39,676 nt of DNA from Methylococcaceae bacterium UBA6146 (GTDB lineage Bacteria > Pseudomonadota > Gammaproteobacteria > Methylococcales > Methylomonadaceae): NCBI GenBank assembly GCA_002422395.1, contig DIUY01000016.1, positions 1 to 39,676 on the forward strand. The letters run 5' to 3'. This document shows, piece by piece, positions 32,504-39,676 of the stretch (position 1 is its first letter; every line of letters starts with the position of its first letter). The position numbers and the translations under genes are program-made. The notes beneath the pieces are model-generated. The model did not search any database, was not told the origin of the DNA, and saw only the letters and a program-made list of their open reading frames with translations.

Positions 32504-33091
32504 TTAGCCACCAAATAATTGCTGATCGATCAGGTCGCAGAAACAATGCGTAATTAGGACATGGGTTTCCTGAATGCGGGCGCCGGAATTGGAAGGCACC
32601 CGGATTTCTATGTCGGTTTCCCGCAGTAGCGGCGCTATCATGCCGCCATCATTACCGGTTAGGGCAATCACTGAAATGTCTTTGTCGTGTGCGGTGGCAA
32701 TGGTTTTGGCGATATTGGCCGAATGCAGGCCGTCGCTATAGGCTACGATAATGTCACCGCTTTGTCCTAATGCCCGCAGTTGTTTGGCAAACACCTCATC
32801 AAAATGGTATTCATTGCCAATCGCCGTCAGCGTGGCAATATCGGCGCATAAGGAGAAGGCCGGTAATGACGGGCGGTCGCGTTCAAATTGATTGAGCATT
32901 GCCGATGACAATAATTGTGCGCTGGTAGCCGAACGCCCATTGCCACAAGTCAGTATTTTCTTGTCATTTAACAGACAGTTGACCAGCCGTTGGGCGGCGT
33001 ATTCGATTAGTTCGCAAAGGTTCGCCAAGGCATCCTGCTGGGTTTGGATGCTATCGGTAAAATGATTGATGATGCTGTCTTGTAAACTCAT
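32504..33091 (-). CDS. diaA: SIS-domain protein, DiaA / phosphoheptose isomerase family
   Basis: The 195-residue product is a SIS protein close to GmhA (DKKILTCGNGRSATSAQLLS, IVAYSDGLHSANIAKTIATA, GARIQETHVLITHCFCDLID). In E. coli the homologue next to yraN and dolP is DiaA, which binds DnaA and promotes regular initiation of replication. Context between yraN and dolP is the main reason to prefer DiaA over GmhA. Some GmhA metal-site residues appear changed, but this needs an alignment. It is 15 bases after yraN. Confidence 0.82.
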   Translation of the reverse strand: MSLQDSIINHFTDSIQTQQDALANLCELIEYAAQRLVNCLLNDKKILTCGNGRSATSAQLLSSAMLNQFERDRPSLPAFSLCADIATLTAIGNEYHFDEVFAKQLRALGQSGDIIVAYSDGLHSANIAKTIATAHDKDISVIALTGNDGGMIAPLLRETDIEIRVPSNSGARIQETHVLITHCFCDLIDQQLFGG

Positions 33092-33106
33092 GGCGTGATT
33101 ATAGGT

Positions 33107-33472
33107 TTAAAAAGCGTTCTTTATCCAGTTTATGCTGTCCTTGCCGGACATGGCAATGACATCAAAGCGTATGGGCCAATCGGTTTTTTGGGTGGACAAG
33201 TAAAACTGCGTCGCCGCTATTATACGCGATTGTTTGGCGGGCGTTACGCTCTCGGCGGCGCTGCCAAACCGGTCGGATTTGCGGAATCTGACCTCAACAA
33301 TGACCAGCGTTTGCTTGTCTGTCATGATTAAGTCCAGCTCGCCTTGTTTGCAGCGAAAATTGCGGCTAACGGGTTTTAAGCCTTGTTTGACGAGAAAGTC
33401 GTGCGCCTGCTGTTCGGCATTCTCGCCGCGTAGCAGATGGGCTGCTTTGGCTTTGATATCAGTGAATGGCAT
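33107..33472 (-). CDS. yraN: YraN family (UPF0102) endonuclease-like protein
   Basis: The 121-residue product belongs to the UPF0102 family, which has a restriction-endonuclease-like fold and no firmly known role. The family signature is present: GENAEQQAHDFLVKQG, then RNFRCKQGELDLIM with the conserved Glu-Leu-Asp, and LVIVEVRFRKS with Glu in a (D/E)xK-like arrangement. It starts the - strand series yraN-diaA-dolP and is divergent from rsmI, as in E. coli except that lpoA is missing in between. Confidence 0.9.
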   Translation of the reverse strand: MPFTDIKAKAAHLLRGENAEQQAHDFLVKQGLKPVSRNFRCKQGELDLIMTDKQTLVIVEVRFRKSDRFGSAAESVTPAKQSRIIAATQFYLSTQKTDWPIRFDVIAMSGKDSINWIKNAF

Positions 33473-33509
33473 TGTGGTGGTTACCTAAAAAGCGGTGTGC
33501 CCCGCTTGC

Positions 33510-33518
33510 TGTTATAAT
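33510..33518 (+). promoter_or_regulatory. Extended -10 promoter of rsmI
   Basis: TGT TATAAT is a perfect extended -10 element. No convincing -35 is present, which is usual for extended -10 promoters. Transcription would begin near 33525, directly at the base of the strong hairpin that follows, and about 70 bases before the rsmI start. Confidence 0.6.
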
Positions 33519-33522
33519 TTTC

Positions 33523-33544
33523 GGCCTGCCCAACCGGGCAGGCC
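33523..33544 (+). other. Strong hairpin in the rsmI leader
   Basis: GGCCTGCCC (33523-33531) pairs perfectly with GGGCAGGCC (33536-33544) around an AACC tetraloop. No T run follows on either strand, so it is not a standard terminator. It lies at the predicted 5' end of the rsmI transcript and could protect the RNA from decay or bind a protein. Confidence 0.65.
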
Positions 33545-33596
33545 ACAGAAACACGGCGGCCCATGACCGCACCTTTATGTTAGCGGAGAATCCCGA

Positions 33597-34457
33597 ATGC
33601 CAACTCTATACGGCAAATTATACGTTGTCGCCACGCCCATCGGTAATTTGGCCGATATAAGTTTTAGGGCTGTTGAAACCTTAAAGCAGGTTGACTTGAT
33701 CGCCGCAGAAGACACCCGCCATGTCAGAATGTTGTTGCAGCATTATGGCATCACTAACCGGCTGGTGTCATTGCATCAGCATAATGAAGAGAAGGCGGCG
33801 CTGGGGTTGCTGGAAAAATTGCGGGCAGGGCAGTCAATTGCGTTGGTGTCTGATGCCGGGACACCGCTATTGAGTGATCCGGGGATGCCGCTGGTCAAGT
33901 TGGTTAAAGAGGCGGGGCTTGACGTGGTGCCGATACCTGGTGCTTGCGCGTTGATTGCGGCGTTGTCGGCGGCTGGCTTGCCAGTCAACAAGTTTACTTT
34001 TGAGGGCTTTACACCCCGCACATCATCGGCGCGTAAAACGTTTTTTGCCGAAAAAGTGGCCGGCCCTTACACTTGGGTGTTTTATGAATCCAGCCACCGC
34101 ATCCTCGCTTCATTGCAGGATATGGCCGAGATTGTGCCGTTAGACCGTGAGATTGTCATTGCTAGGGAGTTGACCAAGCTCCATGAAACTATCGTAAAAA
34201 CCAATTTGGCCGATGCGCTGGAGCGGGTTTCTCAGGATGAAAACATGAGAAAAGGCGAATTTGTCGTGATTGTTGATGGTGCGCAAATTGATAAAAAAGA
34301 GCAGGATATCAGTGCGGAACAGGAAAGGATACTCGGTGTCCTCTTAAAGGAATGTTCAATTAAAAGCGCCGTGGCTATGGCGGCAGAGATCACCGGAGGG
34401 CGGAAAAAACTGTTGTATCAGGCGGCGTTGGCGATGGGGACTGGGGGGGAAGCTTGA
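33597..34457 (+). CDS. rsmI: 16S rRNA (cytidine-1402-2'-O)-methyltransferase
   Basis: RsmI methylates the 2'-hydroxyl of C1402 in the 16S rRNA decoding centre using SAM. The 286-residue product (E. coli 286) is a tetrapyrrole-methylase-fold protein with KLYVVATPIGNLADISFRAV at the start. LIAAEDTRHVRMLLQHYGI, LVSDAGTPLLSDPG and FYESSHRI follow. A GCGGAG ribosome binding site precedes the ATG. It is divergent from yraN and convergent with tyrS. Confidence 0.95.
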   Translation: MPTLYGKLYVVATPIGNLADISFRAVETLKQVDLIAAEDTRHVRMLLQHYGITNRLVSLHQHNEEKAALGLLEKLRAGQSIALVSDAGTPLLSDPGMPLVKLVKEAGLDVVPIPGACALIAALSAAGLPVNKFTFEGFTPRTSSARKTFFAEKVAGPYTWVFYESSHRILASLQDMAEIVPLDREIVIARELTKLHETIVKTNLADALERVSQDENMRKGEFVVIVDGAQIDKKEQDISAEQERILGVLLKECSIKSAVAMAAEITGGRKKLLYQAALAMGTGGEA

Positions 34458-34471
34458 AATGGGGCGGGTCA

Positions 34472-34532
34472 AGCCGTTCATGGTTCGACAAGGCTCTCCT
34501 GAACGCTGCCGAAAAGGCCGCCACGAACGGCT
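34472..34532. repeat. REP-like palindrome between rsmI and tyrS
   Basis: AGCCGTTC (34472-34479) pairs with GAACGGCT (34525-34532). The left part CCGTTCATGGTTCGACAAG matches the repeat at 26852-26870 except for one base, and CACGAACGG occurs in both. This copy has about 25 extra bases in the loop, including a second GAACG. Both copies lie between convergent genes. Confidence 0.7.
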
Positions 34533-34606
34533 AATGTCCGTCTTTGTTCATGCCCCCTTTTTTTTGCGGGCAGCAAGAAAAATGCCGGAATGGCCTGGTT
34601 TCAATG

Positions 34607-35845
34607 TCAGCCTGTTATTTTTATCCGCGCAAATTTACGTTTGCCGACTTGATAAACTTGCTCGGTGTTCGCCGCAATTTCCAGTTTGCTGTCAGTTATT
34701 TTTTCACCGTCAATTTTTACCGCACCTTGGTTAATCATGCGGATAGCCGCCGAAGTGCTGTCAGTCAAGCCCGCGTCTTTTAATAGCTTGGCAATGCCGT
34801 AGCCGCCACCTTCAATGCTTAATTCAACTTCGGGCATATCCTCAGGCATTGCGCCACGCTGGAACCGGGCTTCAAAACTCTCCAGCGCTTTGACTGCCAC
34901 GTCGGCATTATGGAAGCGTCCGATAAGCTCTTGCGCCAGTTTGACTTTGTAATTGCGCGGATTGGCGCCTTGTTCACACTCCAGCGCCCATGCTTTGATT
35001 TCAGTCATCGGGCGGAAGCTTAGCAATTCAAAATAACGCCACATCAATTCATCAGAAATCGACATCAGCTTGCCGAACATGTCATCCGGCGAGTCGGCTA
35101 TGCCGATGTAATTGTTAAGGGACTTGGACATTTTTTGTACGCCGTCCAAGCCTTCCAGAATCGGCATCGTCATGACGATTTGCGGTTTTTGACCGTAGAC
35201 TTCCTGCAAATGCCTACCCACCAGCAGGTTGAATTTTTGGTCGGTGCCGCCTAATTCGACATCGGCTTTCATGGCGACCGAATCATAGCCCTGGATCATC
35301 GGGTAAAGGAATTCGTGTATCGCAATCGACTGGCCGCTTTTATAGCGTTTGCTGAAGTCGTCGCGCTCCAGCATTCTGGCAACCGTATGTTTTCCGGCCA
35401 GTTGGATGAAATCCGCCGGCGACATCGCGTTCATCCAAGTTGAATTGAACATGACCTGGGTTTTGGCAGGATCCAGAATTTTGAAAACCTGCGCCTGATA
35501 AGTCTCTGCATTGGCCATGACCTCATCACGCGTCAAGGGCTTGCGCGTCACATTTTTACCGGTCGGATCGCCTATCATGCCGGTGAAATCACCGATTAAA
35601 AACAGGATTTCGTGCCCTGCGTCCTGAAATTGCTTCAGCTTGTTGATAAGCACTGTATGGCCAAGATGCAAATCGGGGGCGGTCGGGTCAAAGCCCGCCT
35701 TAATCCGTAGTGGCCGCCCCTCGGCTAGTTTTTTTACTAATTCCTGTTCAACTAAAATTTCATCCGTCCCTCTTAAAAGGGTGGCTAATACATCATCCTG
35801 CACGGTTTTCTCCACTTCGGTGTACTTAAAAATTGGTGTCGGCAT
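34607..35845 (-). CDS. tyrS: Tyrosyl-tRNA synthetase
   Basis: TyrS charges tRNA-Tyr. The 412-residue product is a class I synthetase with the HIGH-like HLGH at residues 60-63 (FDPTAPDLHLGHTVLINKLK). KMSKS lies near residue 238 (KMSKSLNNYIG), and a C-terminal S4-like RNA-binding domain covers the last 65 residues or so (IRMINQGAVKIDGEKITDSK). The short spacing in the KMSKS region resembles the TyrZ type. The start is ATG 35845, 72 bases downstream of cysG on the same strand, so the two may share a transcript. Confidence 0.95.
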   Translation of the reverse strand: MPTPIFKYTEVEKTVQDDVLATLLRGTDEILVEQELVKKLAEGRPLRIKAGFDPTAPDLHLGHTVLINKLKQFQDAGHEILFLIGDFTGMIGDPTGKNVTRKPLTRDEVMANAETYQAQVFKILDPAKTQVMFNSTWMNAMSPADFIQLAGKHTVARMLERDDFSKRYKSGQSIAIHEFLYPMIQGYDSVAMKADVELGGTDQKFNLLVGRHLQEVYGQKPQIVMTMPILEGLDGVQKMSKSLNNYIGIADSPDDMFGKLMSISDELMWRYFELLSFRPMTEIKAWALECEQGANPRNYKVKLAQELIGRFHNADVAVKALESFEARFQRGAMPEDMPEVELSIEGGGYGIAKLLKDAGLTDSTSAAIRMINQGAVKIDGEKITDSKLEIAANTEQVYQVGKRKFARIKITG

Positions 35846-35917
35846 TATAGATTAATGGCCGGACGCGCCGAATAAAATTTTTTTGCATCTGCACCACAGC
35901 CAATTGCACTTCTATCC

Positions 35918-37318
35918 CTATCGCCCCTGGCCTTCACCGCCATTAAACCACTGTAACTTGTTATGCAAGGCCACCACCGTACCAATGATGATTAACGTCG
36001 GCGGCATAATCGCCTGCTTGGCGATAATCTCCGGTAAAGTTGCCAACGTGGCGGTGATTACCCGCTGGGTTGTTGTTGTCCCTTGCTGTATTAACGCGAC
36101 CGGCAAATTTTCCGGACTACCGTGGGCAATTAATGACTGGCAGATTTTTTCCAATCCTACCAAGCCCATATAAACAACGATAGTCTGGTTTGGCGCGGCC
36201 AGTTGCGTCCAATTTAAGTTGATGGAATCGTCTTTTAGATGCCCCGTCACAAACGTGACGGATTGCGCGTGGTCCCGGTGCGTTAAGGGAATGCCCGCAT
36301 AAGCCGCGCAACCTGATGCGGCGGTAACGCCGGGCACCACTTGAAAATGGATGCCTTGCTGCATCAGGGTCTCGATTTCTTCACCGCCACGGCCAAAAAT
36401 AAACGGGTCACCGCCTTTTAACCGCGCCACCCGTTTGCCTGACCTGGCCAAGTCCGCCAATAATGTGTTGATGCTTTCTTGCGCTAAGGTGTGTTTTTGC
36501 CGTTGTTTGCCGACATAAATTTTTTCTGAATCACGCCGCGCCAAATCGATGATTTCCGGTGAAACCAAATGGTCATAAACCACCACATCCGCCTGCTGCA
36601 TCAGCCGCAGTGCCCGAAATGTCAACAAATCGGCCGCACCCGGGCCGGCGCCAATCAAGTACACTTCGCCATGGGTGGCTGCCTGCGTTTGCCCAGCCAG
36701 CGCTTCGAGTAACGCCTGTTCGGCTTGCTTTTCGTTGCCCACGAACACCTGTTCGGCAACTTGCCCCTGAAAACAGTTCTCCCAAAAAATCCTGCGTTGT
36801 GCCGGGTCATTAAAATGTTGTTTGACTTGCCCTCTAAATTTTTCGGCAAGTTGCGCTAATTTGCCATAAGCGGGTGGAATCGTGGTTTCTATCTTGGCCC
36901 TTAGCAGCCGCGCCAAAACCGGCGCAGCACCGCCGGAAGAAACGGCGGCGATAATCGGCGAGCGGTCAATAATCGCCGGAAAGATAAAACTGCACAAGGC
37001 GGGATTATCAACTACATTCACCAGCACACCCAGCCCGTTGGCTGTTTTGGCGACCAATTGGTTAGTTTCGTTATTATCGGTGGCTGACACCACCAGCCTG
37101 AAACCTTGCAAATCAAGCGCTGCAAACGGTTTTTGCACAATAGCCAAGCCGTGTTTGGCTTCCATCGCCCTGACGTGCGGACTGACCTGTTTGGCGATTA
37201 CGGTAATTTTCGCACCCGCACGGGCTAGCAAGTCAATTTTTCGGGCCGCTATTTCGCCGCCGCCAACAACAAGGCAGTTTTGCCCGCTAAGTTTTACAAA
37301 AATTGGGAAATAATCCAT
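35918..37318 (-). CDS. cysG: Siroheme synthase, three activities in one chain
   Basis: CysG makes siroheme, the cofactor of sulfite and nitrite reductases, from uroporphyrinogen III. The N-terminal half is the precorrin-2 dehydrogenase/ferrochelatase: NAD motif VVGGGEIAARK near residues 17-27, the expected catalytic Asp in VNVVDNPALC, and AAVSSGGAAPVLARLLR with the serine phosphorylated in Salmonella. The C-terminal half from about 216 is the SAM methyltransferase: VYLIGAGPGAADLLTFRALR, RLKGGDPFIFGRGGEE, VPGVTAASGCAAYAGIPLTH. The 466-residue length is usual. It is divergent from a TusA-like gene. Confidence 0.95.
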   Translation of the reverse strand: MDYFPIFVKLSGQNCLVVGGGEIAARKIDLLARAGAKITVIAKQVSPHVRAMEAKHGLAIVQKPFAALDLQGFRLVVSATDNNETNQLVAKTANGLGVLVNVVDNPALCSFIFPAIIDRSPIIAAVSSGGAAPVLARLLRAKIETTIPPAYGKLAQLAEKFRGQVKQHFNDPAQRRIFWENCFQGQVAEQVFVGNEKQAEQALLEALAGQTQAATHGEVYLIGAGPGAADLLTFRALRLMQQADVVVYDHLVSPEIIDLARRDSEKIYVGKQRQKHTLAQESINTLLADLARSGKRVARLKGGDPFIFGRGGEEIETLMQQGIHFQVVPGVTAASGCAAYAGIPLTHRDHAQSVTFVTGHLKDDSINLNWTQLAAPNQTIVVYMGLVGLEKICQSLIAHGSPENLPVALIQQGTTTTQRVITATLATLPEIIAKQAIMPPTLIIIGTVVALHNKLQWFNGGEGQGR

Positions 37319-37349
37319 TGTTACGATAATTCGTGGATTTGATGGGGGA

Positions 37350-37358
37350 TGGTATTAT
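37350..37358 (+). promoter_or_regulatory. Possible extended -10 promoter for the TusA-like gene
   Basis: TGG TATTAT is an extended -10-like element 41 bases before the + strand start, without a good -35. It overlaps the predicted cysG -10 on the other strand, so polymerase could serve only one direction at a time. Confidence 0.4.
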
Positions 37359-37382
37359 AAGCACTTCAAAGCCTGTTGATAA
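37354..37382 (-). promoter_or_regulatory. Predicted promoter of cysG
   Basis: On the - strand TTATCA (37382-37377) and TATAAT (37359-37354) are separated by 17 bases. The -10 is perfect and the -35 matches four of six. The predicted start, near 37347, gives a leader of about 30 bases before the cysG ATG. Confidence 0.6.
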
Positions 37383-37398
37383 AACTTAAAAGCGAACC

Positions 37399-37629
37399 AT
37401 GATTGAATTTACTATAGAAGTCGACGCGAGCGGATTGCTGTGCCCTTTACCTTTATTGCGCCTTAAAAAAGCCTTGATGGTTATGGAGAGCGGGGATGTT
37501 GTCAAAGTCATTGCAACTGACCCCGCCGCCCATCTGGATTTTGGTGTTTATATCGATCAGGCAGGGCATGAACTCATCGAGCTGACCAAGCTATCGGCAA
37601 CACAAATTTTTTATATCAAGAAAAAATGA
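37399..37629 (+). CDS. TusA-family sulfur carrier protein
   Basis: This 76-residue protein has the TusA/SirA fold signature: a beta strand, then DASGLLCPLPLLRLKKALMV with the CPxP motif, whose Cys15 carries persulfide sulfur. VVKVIATDPAAHLDF follows. E. coli TusA works in tRNA 2-thiouridine synthesis; other members serve molybdenum cofactor, sulfur oxidation or sulfur transport. Which partner applies here cannot be read from sequence. Being divergent from cysG places it beside siroheme and sulfur metabolism. It is convergent with nadA. Confidence 0.88.
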   Translation: MIEFTIEVDASGLLCPLPLLRLKKALMVMESGDVVKVIATDPAAHLDFGVYIDQAGHELIELTKLSATQIFYIKKK

Positions 37630-37662
37630 TGCCGTTGTAAAGCCGCTGATTAATACACTTGA

Positions 37663-38751
37663 TTAAGACACTTCCAGCATACGGCCCAACGCCAGTTTAG
37701 CCAATCTGGATTCTTCCGCTGGCACAGAAATCTGATTGATCACGTTGCCTGCCGCCAAGTTTTCCAATATCCACGCCAAATGTTGCGGGTCAGTCCTGAA
37801 CATGGTTGAGCACATGCACAGTGTGGGCGACATAAAATGGACATTTTTGCCTTGCGCTTTGCATTCATCATGTAAGCGGTTGACCAGGTTCAGTTCGGTG
37901 GCCACCAGCCAGCGGGTATTGGCCTGTGCTTCGCGGACTGTTTTCAGAATGTATTCGGTGGAACCGACATAATCGGCTTTTTGGCAAACTTCAAAACACG
38001 CTTCAGGGTGGGCGATGACCTTGGTTTCTGGATAACGCGCCAGAAAATCATCTATTTGTTCCGGTTTGAACGCCTGATGGACTGAACAATGCCCGTTCCA
38101 GAGTATCATCTTGGCATCATGAATCTGTTCTTCGGTCAGGCCGCCTAAGGGTTTGTTGAAATCCCAAGTGACCATTTCAGTCAAGGGGATACCCATCCGG
38201 TAACCCGTGTTCCGGCCTAAGTGCTGATCGGGGAAGAACAACACCTTTGGCCGTTGGGCAAAGCTCCAGTCCAGTATTTTCCGGGCGTTTGACGAGGTGC
38301 AGACAATCCCCCCCTGTTCGCCGCAAAAGGCCTTTAGGTCAGCCGCAGAATTGATGTAAGTCACCGGCGTCACGGTGTTTTCAACATCAATGACTTGCGC
38401 CAGTTGCGCCCAGCATTGCTGCACTTTCACCAGATTCGCCATGTCCGCCATTGAACAGCCTGCCGCTAAATCCGGCAAAATGGCAATCTGTTCGGGGCGG
38501 GACAATATGTCGGCCACTTCCGCCATAAAATGTACGCCGCAAAAGACGATATATTCGGCATCGGATTGCGCGGCATCTCTGGAGAGTTTGAGTGAATCGC
38601 CGGAAAAATCGGCATGTTTGAAGACTTCATCTCGCTGGTAATGGTGGCCGAGTATCACGCACCGTCTGCCAAGTTTGGCTTTTGCGGCAATAATGCGGGT
38701 GTCGCATTCGTCATCATCGAGTAAGGCGTAATCTTGAAAAGGTAAGGTCAT
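37663..38751 (-). CDS. nadA: Quinolinate synthase A
   Basis: NadA condenses iminoaspartate with dihydroxyacetone phosphate to quinolinate for NAD synthesis, using a 4Fe-4S cluster. The start ATG at 38751 (MTLPFQDYALLDDDECDTRI) is preferred over an in-frame TTG at 38766, giving 362 residues. The three cluster cysteines are expected in FCGVHFMAEVADI, GIVCTSSNARK and LCMCSTMF. VILGHHYQRDEV and CHPEACFEV-like segments (VIAHPEACFEV) are also typical. No nadB or nadC is adjacent. Confidence 0.94.
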   Translation of the reverse strand: MTLPFQDYALLDDDECDTRIIAAKAKLGRRCVILGHHYQRDEVFKHADFSGDSLKLSRDAAQSDAEYIVFCGVHFMAEVADILSRPEQIAILPDLAAGCSMADMANLVKVQQCWAQLAQVIDVENTVTPVTYINSAADLKAFCGEQGGIVCTSSNARKILDWSFAQRPKVLFFPDQHLGRNTGYRMGIPLTEMVTWDFNKPLGGLTEEQIHDAKMILWNGHCSVHQAFKPEQIDDFLARYPETKVIAHPEACFEVCQKADYVGSTEYILKTVREAQANTRWLVATELNLVNRLHDECKAQGKNVHFMSPTLCMCSTMFRTDPQHLAWILENLAAGNVINQISVPAEESRLAKLALGRMLEVS

Positions 38752-38780
38752 ATTAATGTTCAACAATAATTTTTTTGTAC

Positions 38781-38786
38781 ATTATA
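38781..38786 (-). promoter_or_regulatory. Possible -10 element for nadA
   Basis: On the - strand TTTG TATAAT precedes the nadA start by about 30 bases, within the short dxs-nadA gap. A -35 is not clear (TTGTGC at a 15-base spacing is the best candidate, inside the dxs 3' end). Confidence 0.45.
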
Positions 38787-38797
38787 CAAAGACTAAA

Positions 38798-39676
38798 TCA
38801 GGCACAAAAAGATTCAACCGAAGCCAAAATCCCCTGCACGTCGAGGCCGCACAGGGCCAACAGCTCCTCGCGCGTGCCCTGCTCGACGAAGCAGTCGGGC
38901 AGGCCGATGTTGAGCACCGGCACCAGGATTTTTTGCGCCTGCAAGAATTCGTTGACGGCGCTGCCCGCCCCGCCCGCGATGACGTTTTCCTCGACGGTGA
39001 CAAAGCTGTCATGGGATTTGGCCAGTTCCAGGATAAGTTCGCCGTCCAGCGGCTTGACGAAGCGCATGTTGGCGACGGTGGCGCCCAGCTGTTTGCCGGC
39101 CGCCAGCGCGGGCGCGACCATGCTGCCCCAGGCGAGTATGGCGATGCGCCCGCCCCGGTGGCGCACCTCGCCCTTGCCGATGGCCAGGCCGTCGAGGCCC
39201 GGCCGCACGGCCACGCCCGGGCCTTTGCCGCGCGGGTAGCGCACGCTCGCGGGGCCGGGGTGGTTGAAGCCGGTGCTGAGCATCCGCCGACATTCGTCCT
39301 CGTCGGCGGGCGCCATGACGACCAGGTTGGGGATGCAGCGCAAAAAGCTGTAATCGAAGCTGCCGGCGTGGGTCGGGCCGTCGGGGCCGACCAGGCCGGC
39401 ACGGTCGAGGGCGAACAGGACGTCGAGGTTTTGCAGGGCGACATCGTGGATGAGCTGGTCGTAGCCGCGCTGCAGGAAGGTGGAATAGATCGCGACGACG
39501 GGCTTGGCGCCTTGGCAGGCCTGGCCGGCGGCCAGGGTGACGGCGTGCTGCTCGGCGATGGCGACGTCGAAGTAGCGGTCGGGGAAGCGCTGCGAGAACT
39601 TGACCAGCCCCGAACCCTCGCGCATGGCGGGGGTGATGCCGAGCAGGCGCCCGTCCTGCGCCGCCATGTCGCACAG
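38798..39676 (-). CDS. dxs: 1-deoxy-D-xylulose-5-phosphate synthase, C-terminal half (partial)
   Basis: DXS joins pyruvate and glyceraldehyde-3-phosphate, using thiamine diphosphate, in the first step of the MEP isoprenoid pathway. Only the last 292 or so residues are in the window; the frame stays open to the window edge. FPDRYFDVAIAEQHAVTLAA holds the catalytic Glu, and STFLQRGYDQLIHDVALQN is the diagnostic motif. The C-terminal transketolase domain includes VTVEENVIAGGAGSAVNEF. It is far more GC-rich, with C/G at third codon positions, than the other genes here. It reads toward nadA with a 46-base gap. Confidence 0.95.
   Translation of the reverse strand: MCDMAAQDGRLLGITPAMREGSGLVKFSQRFPDRYFDVAIAEQHAVTLAAGQACQGAKPVVAIYSTFLQRGYDQLIHDVALQNLDVLFALDRAGLVGPDGPTHAGSFDYSFLRCIPNLVVMAPADEDECRRMLSTGFNHPGPASVRYPRGKGPGVAVRPGLDGLAIGKGEVRHRGGRIAILAWGSMVAPALAAGKQLGATVANMRFVKPLDGELILELAKSHDSFVTVEENVIAGGAGSAVNEFLQAQKILVPVLNIGLPDCFVEQGTREELLALCGLDVQGILASVESFCA

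Noticed and set aside
33473..33596. rsmI/yraN gap considered as a place for rnpB or another structured RNA
   Set aside because: The gap is only 124 bases and shows a single hairpin; no RNase P core sequence can be recognised.
38782..39444. A second - strand open frame of about 220 residues overlapping dxs
   Set aside because: It is an out-of-frame shadow caused by the GC-rich sequence of dxs; it is low in complexity and rich in Arg/Ser/Pro/Ala.

Overview
The window is a chromosomal segment of a gammaproteobacterium. Three things support this: the tuf-S10-spc-alpha ribosomal order ending in secY-rpmJ-rpsM-rpsK-rpsD-rpoA-rplQ, a fused CysG siroheme synthase, and E. coli-like clusters (ribF-ileS-lspA and yraN-diaA-dolP next to rsmI). 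The style of the accessory genes (CHAP amidase, DUF4124 transglycosylase, IS1/IS110 elements) would suit a methanotroph-like lineage (Methylococcales), but that is only an impression. No rRNA, tRNA or CRISPR array was seen.

Region 1 (1-13534): the last 29 bases of tuf, then 28 genes on the + strand from rpsJ to rplQ, tightly spaced, several with 1-4 base overlaps. It is AT-rich. An extended -10 promoter lies before rpsM, and a Rho-independent terminator follows rplQ. tuf runs into rpsJ with only 6 bases between them, so there is no room for an E. coli-type S10 leader.

Region 2 (13535-15145): a graveyard of mobile elements. It holds the 3' tail of an IS110-type transposase, a 787-bp IS1-family element with 26-bp inverted repeats and an 8-bp near-duplicated target, and a badly decayed IS630-like remnant.

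Region 3 (15146-18523): a large secreted nuclease of the ExeM/NucH type on the - strand and a 489-bp intergenic region.

Region 4 (18524-26818, + strand): metabolism and envelope genes pabB-dusA, folE-hemH, a membrane-anchored MutS-like ATPase overlapping purT, a lytic transglycosylase and an SDR oxidoreductase.

Region 5 (26919-33472, - strand): read in the transcribed direction, yraN, diaA, dolP, ribF, a CHAP-domain gene broken by an in-frame amber codon just before its catalytic Cys, ileS and lspA. The CHAP gene interrupts the usual ribF-ileS adjacency.

Region 6 (33510-39676): rsmI (+) with a strong leader hairpin, tyrS and cysG (-), a TusA-like sulfur carrier (+) divergent from cysG, nadA (-), and the 3' half of dxs (-), which is strikingly GC-rich compared with everything else here.

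REP-like palindromes sharing a core sit between both convergent gene pairs at 26845-26893 and 34472-34532. The best candidates for something undescribed are the transmembrane MutS-like ATPase and the amber-interrupted CHAP gene. No complete novel multi-gene defence or similar system is visible.
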